Below, in pieces: positions 12,685 to 23,600 of a DNA stretch of 64,000 nt. The DNA is taken from the NCBI GenBank assembly GCA_027625915.1, contig JANTQA010000042.1, positions 1,748,001-1,812,000 of the forward strand, read 5' to 3'. Each line of letters starts with the position of its first letter. Within the stretch, counting starts at the first letter, position 1. Under the pieces are notes generated by a model. The model searched no databases, was not told the origin of the DNA, and saw only the letters and a list, made by a program, of their open reading frames with translations. The position numbers were made by a program, and so were the translations under genes. This DNA is from Anaeramoeba flamelloides. Its lineage: Eukaryota > Metamonada > Anaeramoebidae.

Positions 12685-12805
12685 GTATTCGGCCATACCC
12701 AATTTAATAATCCTGGACACATTCCGAACCCAGAAGATCAACGAATTGAGGGCTAAGCTAGTTAGTGAGATGGGGAACCTCTCGCGAACACTTGGTGCTG
12801 AATAC
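12685..12805 (+). rRNA. 5S ribosomal RNA
   Basis: The 121-base transcript begins GTATTCGGCCATAC and ends GGTGCTGAATAC, as in eukaryotic 5S RNA. The first seven bases pair with the last seven to give helix I. CCTGG...CCGAAC...CCAG forms helix III with its conserved loop C, and GAGATGGGGAACCTCTCGCGAA gives the helix IV/V and loop E region. The internal control region needed for TFIIIA/Pol III is within the gene. It functions in the large ribosomal subunit. Only one copy is in the window. Confidence 0.95.
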
Positions 12806-12815
12806 TTTTTTTTTT
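12806..12815 (+). terminator. Pol III T-run terminator of 5S rRNA
   Basis: A run of about ten T residues starts directly after the last base of the 5S gene, the normal RNA polymerase III stop. In this T-rich genome such runs are common, so the call rests on position. Confidence 0.75.
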
Positions 12816-13941
12816 GAATTATAGCTATTTCCAAAAAACTGAAGGAAAAAAATATTTTAAAATATATTTATTTAAATAAAATCTTCAAAAAAGAAATTAA
12901 ATATTCAAAATCAAAAAAAAAACAAATAATTAATAATTATAATAATTCAATTTGTTTTTTAAGAATAATATTTTTGTTTAAAAGAAATATATAAAATAAA
13001 CTGATCTGAAATAAATCTGATATTATGTAGGAGTGAAAATAGCTGTTTATTATTTTTTTTTTGATCGAAAAAATCATTTTCATAGCTTGTATATTCTCAA
13101 AAAATTTTCAAATAGAATTGAAAACATATAACTAGATTTTATTGATTACAAAGTCATTTGCAGCCTTTCCATATTTCCATTTTTTCATTGAAATTTGCAA
13201 TGCATTGTTTTACTCTTTAAAAAGTGCAATTTTTTTTTTCATTTTTAGGAAATATTTCAAGAATTATATTGTGAAAATAATTTGATAGTAATTGAAATAA
13301 TCAGTATTAATATTAACTTTTATTTTGTAATTCCAATCAACAAATAGATCAACAAACGAAGAGCATTTTGTATGAAATGTAAAAACAAAAATACAAGACT
13401 TTTTTGGAAATACCTTGGATCATGAAATTTTATTTACAAAATTAAAAGAAATTGCTTTTCAGAAAAACTTTGTATTTAAACCCTTTTTTTTTTGTTTTTT
13501 TTATTCAATTTTTAAAAATCACTTTTCAAGTCCTTAGAAATATACCTACGAATATATTTATCCAAATTATTTTTCAAATAAGCCCATCAATTGAACCATT
13601 TTTTTTATAATTATTGAGTTAAATACAAAAATTATCCATAAAATCATACTGTATTTTATTACTGTTTTGTGGAAAGTAGGTATTTGCAATATATATATAA
13701 TAGTTTAAGTGGTTGATTTTTAAGCATCATATCTTCTCTTTTCTCTTTAATTGCAAACATTTTCTTTTTGATAACCTCAGAAAATAGCCTTAAATGTAAA
13801 AAATAATTGAAACTCGATACCAATAATTTTGAAAAACTCAAAATAAAAAATTGACAAAAAAAAACATGAAATTTCATTTTCATATAACTTATAATAATAT
13901 TGCTTTTAAGTTGACCACGTTTTAAATTCCTAAAATAGTAA

Positions 13942-13946
13942 ATATA

Positions 13947-13981
<35 letters not shown>
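13942..13981. repeat. TA dinucleotide microsatellite
   Basis: About twenty TA units in a nearly pure run. It generates a spurious Tyr-Ile reading frame on the minus strand. Confidence 0.95.
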
Positions 13982-13983
<2 letters not shown>

Positions 13984-14094
13984 GGGTACACAGTGCCCCA
14001 CTCTTTGGAGTCGTGGAATTCCAATTTATTTATCGCAGTTTGTGTAATTTTTATTTATTACTGATAATCTTTCTATCAGGTTTTTACTCATCCT

Positions 14095-14570
14095 GTTTCA
14101 GGAAAATTTTCGTCAAGTGCTGTCGAGTACCTAGGATTTCTTGAGGTTTTCTGTTTTATTTGTGAAGTGTTATAGGTTTTTTTGAGTTTTTATATTTTAT
14201 TTAGAAAATCTATTGATTTTCGTTAGGTTTTTTTTTTACTTTTTGAAATAAACCGAAAATTTATTAAAATTTTCTGTTTATTTCTAAAGTAAAAAAAACT
14301 TAGAACACTTCACAAATAAATAGACAACTCAAAAAAACCTAACGAAAATCTATTGATTTTCCAAATAAATGGAAAACTCAAGAAAACCTAAAGGCTGGTT
14401 TTTTTTTAATTAGTGAAATACAAAAAAAAATTTAGAAATTTTCTTTTTATTTCTCAAATTAAAAAAAAGTTAATGGTGGTTTCCCAGAATTCGAAATAAT
14501 TTAGTAAAATTAATGGTTTTACTCAATTCTTTCAAATCCCGGAAAACCTAACGTCATTCTATAATTTTTA
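14095..14570. repeat. Palindromic repeat B, copy 1
   Basis: Blocks such as GAAGTGTTATAGGTTTTTTT and AAAATCTATTGATTTTCGTT are followed, around a centre near 14255, by their reverse complements (AACTTAGAACACTTCACAAA, ACCTAACGAAAATCTATTGA). Related copies lie at 21546-22500, 23290-23600, 33504-33880 and 63895-64000, with weaker ones at 36400-36790 and 46080-46560. The interior is not coding. Confidence 0.75.
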
Positions 14571-15027
14571 ATTTGGTCATGTAAATGAAATAATATTTTT
14601 GTACTTTAATATTTTAATTATTTTTCTTCTTCAGTTTTTTATTTGGTTTTTTTTCTTTTATTACTCCTTTCTCCCAATAAATAATTAAAAAATAAATAAA
14701 GTTGACCAACTTTTAATATTTTTGATATTTAAACATTTTTTTTCCAAATAAAAGAAAAAAAAAGAAAAATAAATGTGTTAAAAATAATGAAATTAGGAAT
14801 AAGTGAAAAACAAAATTGAATGAGTAAATTTGTTGTAATTTCAATTATCATTATCGGTCGATCAAATGGTTAGATACTATTGTATAATTTGATCTGATCA
14901 TTCGATTTAACCTCCGCAAAACGAAATCTTCTAAATCATCGAAAAAAAAATATTCAATATTATTTAAAAGATTAGGTTATTGTTAAAAAATAAATCTAAA
15001 AAAAAATAACAAAATTAGATTTCATTA

Positions 15028-15226
15028 CAGTCAGTTCGACATTAAAGGCACAAATTTTCAACCGAATTTAAGACACAAAAAAAACCTCAAATTAAAGCAC
15101 AAAATTTGGAATTTTTTTTTTTTTTACAATTTATTTTACTAAAATCTGAATTTCGTACCTTAATTTGAGATTTTTATGGGCCTTAAATTTCCTTGAAAGT
15201 TTGTGCCTTAAAACTGGAACTGACTG
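15028..15226. mobile_element. Palindromic Tc1/mariner-type MITE, copy 1
   Basis: A 199-bp near-palindrome starts CAGTCAGTTCGACATTAAAG and ends with the reverse complement CTGACTG. TA lies directly outside each end (15026-15027, 15227-15228). CAGT-type termini and a TA duplication are characteristic of Tc1/mariner elements. Two sister copies lie at 51503-51699 and 52434-52629. No transposase is present. Confidence 0.85.
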
Positions 15227-16077
15227 TACAGCTAAAATTATTTCAAAGTTTCAGGGAAATTGCATTATTATTATTATTATTCTTTTAATTATATTATTTT
15301 ATCCAAAATTTTATAATTAATTTTTTTTCTATTTTACGCCTTTTTTGGAAATATTAACATTTTTTTCCGATTAACCCATAAAATAGAGTAAACTTGCCAA
15401 TGTACTTGAAATATTCTGTGACATTATATTATATTGTTAAAAAAGAAAGGAATGCCTTTTCCTAAGAAAAGTCACTTAACAATTTAAAATAGTTTTTTTT
15501 TTAAAAAAAAAACAAACACAAACATTACAAATGATTTATTTAATAAATTTCATTACTATTTAAAAGATCAAATATACCCCCCCCTAGAGATATACTTTTG
15601 AAATCTCACTTTTAAAAAAAAATAAAATAAAAAAAAAAACCATTTCAATATGAATACTGATAAATTCAAAATACAAATTATTCAATAATTTTTTGAACAT
15701 TTTGTGATGTTCTCAATTTTTTTTGAGATATTGATAAATTCTTATAAATTATTTTTAAATTTTTTGTTTCTTTTTGAAATTTTGGTAATTTTTTTACAAA
15801 AGTTGTGAATCAAGTATTTTATTGGGATAATTTTTCAGAAACTTTGCCAATTTAGAAGGAATTTGAATTCTTCTTTAGAAAGATTTTTTTTGAAACTGAA
15901 AGTTAAATTACTTGATAAAATGAAAATTTATTTTTCAAACTTATTATCCTCCTGTTGAATTTACCATTATATATCTTTTTTGGGGTTGTATGATGTGTAA
16001 AACATATGAGAAAATTAGGTACTTTATAGTAAATATTTCTTAAGTGGATCATTATTTAGTGTATTTGATTTATTGTT

Positions 16078-16205
16078 AAGGGTTAGGCAATGATTTGTCA
16101 AATCTGTTAAAGAGAGAATTTTGAAGTGACTAAATTTGAGACTTCCAATTCAAAGAGTATCTAAAGTAAACACAGTCATCAGAAGTATTTTAATCCTAAT
16201 TTAGT
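16078..16205 (+). repeat. Repeat D, second copy
   Basis: AGAGAGAATTTTGAAGTGAC and TCCAATTCAAAGAGTATCTA match, in reverse complement, the segment nested at 5606-5800. A diverged copy in the same orientation is at 46740-46890. Confidence 0.6.
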
Positions 16206-18777
16206 GTATTAATTATTGATTTCAATTGATTTTGTCAAGATCTTTGATTTTTTCAGCCATGGCTGATAAATTAGAAAAATTTCTAACAGAATTTTAAGTT
16301 CAATTTCTTTTTTATAAAACGGGTAATCCTACCGTGATGTAAATAACCCGTGTAGACAACCTTTTACCCTTACTAAAATTTTAACTCTGTTTTTTTCCTT
16401 TTTTTTCTTTTAGACTGAGTATTTGAGGATAGTTAGAGATTCATATACATGCTTGCTGCAAATTTAAATTGACTTTTGAAGTTAGATATATGAAATAATC
16501 GAAATGGGCCAAAAATTATAAATACTTTTGTTTCAAAAATTTCTTAAAATTTGTGAAATTGAATGAGATTTAATGCGGTTTTATAAAAAGTGCAAAAAAT
16601 GATTTTTTTTTTCCTTTTTTTTTGTCAAAAAAAAATATTTAATCTTTCAATATCTTCTTAATTCTTTTTTTAAAATTTATTTAAAGAACCCTATTTCTTT
16701 GTTATATGATTTTGTAATTATATTGTTATGATTCAAATCTTTCAATTCTATAGATAGTTAATATTTTGAACTCATTTTTAAATTTTCATAATGGGTTAAA
16801 GTAAAAAACACAGGTCAATTCTCCAAAGGTTATTTCAAATCATTTTATTAGAACAAACATTTTTAAAGGCAATGTATTTTCAAATTTTATATGTATTTCA
16901 ATCAATAAATTGCTTGATATAAAACTTTTGTTAAATAATTGAAATAATTACAATTGTACCATAAAATTTGTAATCATTATTAAAATTAACCACTAATTAA
17001 CAAACTGTTTTTGGAAATCCAATGCAAATTTTTTTTTTAAGATTGGGAAATTAATATTACTTGTATTTGAATTATCAATGGGAAAATATTTCACTTCCTT
17101 TTGCTTTAAAAACCGAGTTCCCAAAGTAGTAGGTTGTAAATTAGAGGCTTTGTTACAAAAAGGAAATTCTATACCAAGGTAAAAATATTCTCATTTGGAA
17201 TTCAAATACCAGTAAGAAAATTAGTAATTGAAAAGTAGACAACAAAGTTCTCGGAATAAGGTATTGCAGTAATATTCTTGTTTTCAACTTGGAGAAAATA
17301 AGCGAAATAGGGTTTTTTATTTATTTTAAAAAAATGAAAAATTATTGGAAAAAAGGAAATTAAATATTCTATTGATCGAACTTGTATTATATTTTCTAGA
17401 GAAGAAAAAAATTTTTTTATTCTTTTGTTTTATAAAAATAATCAAAGGTACATATATCACTAATAGTTGAACGTTTTATTTAAATTTCGAAACATTCGTG
17501 ATATTTTTTACAAATGAGAATTTTAAAAAAAATTTTTTTTAATATTTGTCAATAACAGATCTGATTTTCTTATGAAAAAAAAATTAATACTTTTTATGAA
17601 ATTAGCTAGTCAAGTAACATAGTTTACAGTTATTTCTTTTAATTTAAATCATAAAAAAACTAATTGGTTTCAAAAATGGAAAATTTAGTTATTTTCGAAT
17701 TAATAAATAATAATTTTATTTCGAAATTGCAAAATCTTATCCAGATTCTGATTAGTTGAAACAGTGCAAAGGTTATCTCATAAAATCAATTGGAAATTAA
17801 TTTTTAGAGTGATTGCATAAAGCTTATTTATTGAGAATTTAAAGTTAAAATTATTATTCTTGTAATTTGATTTTGACAGTATTTTAATTTTTTTCACCTA
17901 TTTACCTATCATTGTAACTGGAATACAGAGAAAATAAATCAAAAAGAAAAACTTTTTTTGAATTTGTGAAAGTAAAGTCAGATCTTATTTTTATTTTGGG
18001 ATAGGTTGGAATAATAAAGGGTCAATTCAAATATAATTTTTTTTTTTATTAACAATTCGATGGTTCATTCACTTTTCGTGAACCGTCCCATCTTATGTTT
18101 GATTATTATTTGTTTGAAAAATTAATTTATCCAACTTTCGAAAATTTTTTTTAAAAAATAAAATAGTCCTCAAAAAGAGAATTTTTCTTTTCAAAGATCT
18201 AAAAACTTGAAACTTATTCTTCTTTTGATATGATTTGATAGATAAATTCACAGAGCCTAATTATTTGCCAAAAATAGTTTGGATTACAAAATTCGAATTC
18301 ACATTTTTCAATTTCTAATTAAGAAAGATTCAAAAAAAACATGATCACCTTTTGAGTACACGAAATTGAATTCAAACAATCTTTCCTACATGTTTTCCGA
18401 TCTAATATTTTCTATTCAATATTTGTTGAAAAGTTTTTAGATTTAAAAAAGAATTATACAAAGTTTGAGATCTCCTTGAAGTAAATATTATATTGATAGA
18501 AAACATTTTTTGTGATTTACAGTTTTGACAAAAGAATTCTCTTGATCGCTCCGAAAAATAAAATTGAGGGGTGAAAGAAAAATTCCTATTTAATTATCAA
18601 AAGAAACTGCAAAATTACCTAATATTGTATTTTATTTGTAAGAAACTGTATTCCAGACACCTACCGAGAGTTTAAGGAAGAATTAAGTTTCATTTTTAAA
18701 ATATCGAAACGTGAAATAATTATTTTTTTAATTTTTATCTTTTGACAATTTTCTTAAAAAATCCTAAATTCTTCAAG

Positions 18778-19827
18778 ATGCAAAATATTCAATTAACTGA
18801 AACGATCCACAAATTTATGTTTCTTACAAACACTACATTCCCAGAAGCCTTAGAAATCTTTAATAAAAGTAATTGCAATCTCAAGGTAAAATTTCTTTAG
18901 TGTTTTGTGAACTTGTATTTTGTAACAAAAATTAAATGCTATTCTTTATTGTTTTTGTTGGCTGTTAGCTTGAACATAAACAAGTTGAATGGGTCTTTTT
19001 GTTCAAGTTTCTAAAGTCATCTTTTTTTTGTAAATTGTAAAATTCTCAAATCAGAGAATTCCTTAATTTAATTTTTGATATTTTTTCTCAACAAAAACCA
19101 AAAGCAAGCAATTGCATCGTATGTTTTATTTACATTAAGAACACACAAAAACAAGTGTCCAAAAACAAATGCAGAAAAATCTGGAAAGAATCTTCGTAAG
19201 AGGTTATACAATGGTACATATATCAATTTTTTTTATATTGGGTTTGTTTACAAAACAAAAAATGGATCCATAAAAAAAATTTATTGATTTTAACATCTTT
19301 ATTTTTTTTTAAATTTTTTTCCCTAAATTTCTTGCTCAAAATGACTATCAAATTTAGACTTTGAAATGAACTGTGTCAGCACAAGAAAAGAAAAACAGAT
19401 CAAATCAATCACATTTGATCTCCTTGATTCAAAAATAGAAGACCTTCCAAAGCAACTTTCCGAAATTGAATTAAAAAAGATATTAACTTCAAAAAGAATT
19501 GTAAGTTGGGTGGCAAGATTGAACTCTTTCCAACAATACAACCCAAACTTAATTCAAAATTGGCCAAAGGGTTTCCAAAATAAAAATGCAATTACAATCA
19601 ATAAAAAATTATTTAATTTATATTGCCAATTCAATCCAATTAGAAGCTCCAAAAATTTACAAAGAAGTTTGGTTTTCTTTTTTCAAAAAAAAGGGTGGTC
19701 AAATATCGCTATGTTTGACAGAGAAAAAATGGTTTTTATACCCACAGAGAAATCGTATCTGTACAAAGTTCCGAAAACTAAAAAAAGAATCAAAATCAAA
19801 AAATATTTAAAAAAAAAAGATCTTTAA
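18778..19827 (+). CDS. Small protein with a UBA-like N-terminal motif, three exons
   Basis: Exon 1 (18778-18885) starts at the first ATG and codes 36 residues; exon 2 begins at 19105 and joins in phase 0. Two phase-1 donors are possible, at 19195 (GTAAGAG, the better consensus) or 19213. Exon 3 runs 19358-19827 after TTTAG, giving 222 or 228 residues. The N-terminal MFLTNTTFPEALEIFNKSNC followed by NLKQAIASYV resembles a UBA-like three-helix ubiquitin-binding motif (hydrophobic, TxxxxxEAL, CNxxLxxAIxxY pattern); this is inferred from pattern only. The C-terminal 150 residues are basic, end in a Lys-rich tail and match no family I recognise. A role in ubiquitin-linked processes is possible but unproven. 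Confidence 0.7.
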
Positions 19828-21059
19828 TTTTTAAAAAAAATTAAATTATTTTTTTTTTTTTAAATTTGACTTTTCTTGACAAAATTTTGTTAATAAAAAA
19901 AAAAAAGTTCCAAAATTCCAATCTAAATAAACAAACTAAAAAAAAGTTAAAATTGATGATTTGTAAATAGGAATTATTTTTTTTTTTGTATTGTTAACCT
20001 TTTTCTGATAATATTTTTTTTTTAATTTTTGATTTTTGATTTTATTTCAAAATTTAACATAATTTGTTTTTTTATAAAATAAACAACATATTTGTAAAAC
20101 ATTTTTGAAATTTTTCAAAAGATTTTCTTTTTAGGAATTTGGTAAGAAAAACAGCAAACATTGAAAAAAAATTATCAAAATACAAAAAATAATTGGCTAA
20201 AAAATAGAACTTCTATTTTCGGTCAAAAAAAAAAAATAATAATAACAAATGGGGTAAAAACCTAAATGTTCAAACCAATATATGTTTATTAATTATTCTC
20301 TAGATTCGTTATTTTGAATTCAACTCGAAAATGTTTGAATAAAAAAAATAGATTATATAATAAAAACAGTCTCAAGAATTTAATAAAATGAACCTACATT
20401 GTCGTATGATAATATATACTACTGGGGTAAAAATTAATCAAATAGAGGATTACAATTTAAAAAGAAGATATAAACTTCAAAATAAATAGAACACATGGGG
20501 GCTGAAGATAAAATAATAATTTTTAAAAAAAAAATGAAAATATTTGTTGTGAAATAGAATAATTGAAATCAATGGATATAGATTTATATCATTTTTAGAT
20601 AAACTTGATAATTAATAGTTTTGGTTGGAATCTTTAAGAATATTACAAAATTATTTTGTATAATTGTATACTCCTTTTTAGTCAAATTATATCAATTATG
20701 TTGAAGAGGTTGTGCAAATTCTTTATTTTAAGCTTATACATTTCACAAAGTCATTTATCAATTTTTCGTTCTGTTTAATTTTTCTAAATTTTAACTTCTT
20801 TTATTATTCTTTTTCTTCTTTTTTTTATCTTTTACTTTTCATTTTTCTTTTTTTTTTTTGATTCCATTTTTTCTTTTGTTTTCTGTTTATTTTTTTTTTT
20901 TGATACTTTTTTTTTTCAAAATTATTATTTTGGTATTTTTATTTATTTATTTATTTTTTATTATTTTTGAATGATTCTTTCTTGAAAAAAAAAAGATTAG
21001 TCTATAAAAAATCTAAAAAATTACAAATAAACTTTAAAATAATTAAGTCTAAGTAATAT

Positions 21060-21545
21060 CTGTTAAATTTTATTAATATTTGTTCGTAGTAAATATTCTT
21101 TTTTTTTTATTATTGTTAATATTGAAGAAGTGAATTTTACACTAAAGTTGCTCTTAGACTTAAACACCCTTTCAGAATTTTTAAGCATAAAATCAGAAAA
21201 TTCAAGATTATTAATTAATGAGAATAACTTCAAACTATCACAATTTAGTACTCTTTTATTAAGATTTATCTCTTTTAATTTATTGGGAAAATTTGATAAA
21301 TTCATATCATAGGAAGATAATATCAAGAAAAAATGTTTAATATTTTCTATTATTTCTTTCAGTTTGTGTTTTATACATAAGGACAAAATTGATTTGAGTT
21401 TTTATCTATGAAATAATAATAATATATATGTAGCCAATTAATAAATGTTCTGGATTTTAGAATTGTTGAATTTGATGAAAACTAAAATATCTTTGGGTTT
21501 TAAATAAAGAATTTTAATATTTTATTATTGTGAAATATTTTTGTG
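21060..21545 (-). mobile_element. LINE-like 3'-end fragment, copy 1
   Basis: The minus strand codes KLKEIIENIKHFF, and the whole block aligns with 62690-63125. In that copy the same stretch follows a CPLC motif and ends with a further Cys after ENIDHFYGYALC. A C-x2-C...H-x-C zinc finger of this kind is found at the C-terminus of many non-LTR retrotransposon reverse transcriptases. The first Cys pair is decayed here and frames are broken. The reverse transcriptase core is absent, so this is a truncated relic. Confidence 0.5.
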
Positions 21546-22500
21546 GGGTGTCGTCAAATATCTCGCTTTTTCTTGATACTTGCTGTAATACATGTGAAGT
21601 GTTATAGGTTTTTTTGAGGTTTTCCATTTTATTTAGAAAATCTATTGATTTTCGTTAGATTTTTTTGAGTTTTCTAAACTATTTTTCAAAATTTTTGACT
21701 CACTTTATAATGTTAATGGAAGTTGTTTTGAGGGTTTATTTCAGTATTCTTTACATAAAATATTTTCAAATTATTTGATAATAATCATTTTTTCTAATTG
21801 TGCAAATTTTAGTTTTTCTTTTTCAAATTTTTGTTTTTCTTTTGTTTTTCTTTTTTTTTTGATTTCTTTTTTTCTTTAAAAAAGATCAGGTGGAAAAAAA
21901 AAAAGAGATCTTCGAAACGAGAAAAAATCACAATGAAAATTGTGACTATGTAATGTCTTTGAAAATGAATGTAATTATTCATAAAAAATCTTGTTGTTCA
22001 ACTTTTTTTCAATAAAAGTTCAGTTATAAAAAATCCGTAATGCTCCTTTCAAAAATTGTGACTCGCTTTTTTTTAGTTTTTGGTTTTATTTTTTTTTAAT
22101 TTTTAATATATCAAGTTTTTATCGGTTTAAGATAACTTAAAAGTGAATTACAAATCATATTTAGTTATTAATTGTTTTTGAATACTAAAAGAAAATATTT
22201 TTTTTTTTATTTCAAGTGACTCATAATTTTTTGAAATAGAGTATATTTATATGGAAAATCAATAGATTTTCGTTGGGTTTTTTTTATTTTTTGAAATAAA
22301 CAGAAAAATTAATAAAATTTTCTATTTATTTCTCAAATTGAAAAAAAACCTAGAACACTTCACGAATAAAATAGAAAACCTCAAAAGAACCTAGAACACT
22401 TCACAAATAAATAGAAAATTCAAAAAAACCTAACAAAAAAATAATGATTTAGCAAATAAACAGTAAAATAAAAAAAGGCCAACCTTTATTTTTAAAATTT
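21546..22500. repeat. Repeat B, copy 2, split by an insertion
   Basis: The left part (21590-21675) has GAAGTGTTATAGGTTTTTTT and AAAATCTATTGATTTTCGTT. The right part (22245-22480) has GAACACTTCACGAATAAAAT and the central AAACAGAAAAATTAATAAAA. About 570 bp of unrelated sequence separates them. Confidence 0.65.
21665..22245. mobile_element. Insertion nested in repeat B
   Basis: The segment between the two halves of repeat B has imperfect inverted ends: CTATTTTTCAAAATTTTTGA then CTCACTT at the left, and the complement of CTCTATTTCAAAAAATTATG then AGTCACTT at the right. The interior is non-coding. Exact borders and target duplication could not be fixed. Confidence 0.45.
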
Positions 22501-23289
22501 ACAAAAGACTAGAGTAAAATCAAAGATTTTACACAATTCTTTTTTTTTTTGGAAATATTAATGGCATTACTGGTTCTTAGAATTCAATTATTCATTATAT
22601 GTATATTTATGAATTTCCTTTTTCAAATCCAACAAATCTTTTCAAATTCAATTAATTTTATTCTTTGTCTGTTGATTTAATTTTATTAATTTTCTAAATT
22701 AATGAAGATAAATTTATGTTTTTTTATTTTGAATTTAAATTTTTTTTATGTACTGAAATTATCATATTTTTGAAATTAAATTCTGTTCTGTAAATAAGAA
22801 TTGGTGTATTTAGGTTTATTTTGTATATTTTAATAAGGAATGAATTAAAACAAGAATTTAAAAAAATAATGTTGTTATTTTATAATTATATATTTTGAAT
22901 CCATATATTGATTGAGTCTATATTACATTATTTAAATTATCTTATTTTTAAATTATTATTAAAGAGAATTGCTATTAAATTAATTTTTAAGAGTTATTAA
23001 ACATCTCGTTCGAGTTTTTAAATTATAAACTATATGCGAGATTTCATCTATATAAATACCGAAATATTTAATTTTTTATAAATCGAAATAGTCTTATTTT
23101 TATATTATTTTGTAGGTAGGTAATTAATTTCCACTTAGAGATGTTTGTGTTTTTTTAATTAGAATGAATTGAGCGAAATGTTTAATTTTATTCTATTCTT
23201 CTGAATTAAAAAAAAAAAATACTACTATTATCTTTTCCAGAATTTAAAAGAATCGAGTTAAATCTTTGAATTTGCTCTATTCTTTTAAA

Positions 23290-23600
23290 TTATGGAAAGC
23301 AGTTGTAAGCTTTTCTTGGGGGTTTCTGTTTTATTTGTAAAGTGTTCTAGGTTTTTTTTTGAGTTTTCTGTTTATTTGTAAAATGTTCTAGGTTTTTTGA
23401 GGTTTTCTATTTTATATGTGAAGTTTTCTAGGTTTTTTTTTTTTTTTGAAATAGACAGAAAAATTTTAATAAATTTTCGGTTTATTTCAAAAAGTAAAAA
23501 CCTAACAAAAATCTATTGATTTTCCAAATAAATAGAAAACTCAAAAAAACCTAACGAAAAGCAATATATTTTGCAATAAAACAGAAAACCTGAAGAAAAG
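23290..23600. repeat. Repeat B, copy 3
   Basis: Contains several tandem-like GTTCTAGGTTTTTT blocks followed by the inverse arm CAAAAATCTATTGATTTTCC and AAACCTGAAGAAAAGC. Layout matches copy 1 around the palindrome centre. Confidence 0.65.

Larger units (their letters stand above)
12816..18777. other. Repeat-rich intergenic region
   Basis: No protein gene is supported across this 6-kb stretch. It holds a TA microsatellite, a palindromic repeat B copy, a short repeat C fragment (about 14860-14895), a Tc1/mariner-type MITE and a repeat D copy, listed separately. A locally less AT-rich patch at about 16255-16480 is discussed among the findings. Confidence 0.55.

Noticed and set aside
13659-14024. 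Minus-strand frame of 121 codons
   Set aside because: Its only feature is a Tyr-Ile run from the TA microsatellite.
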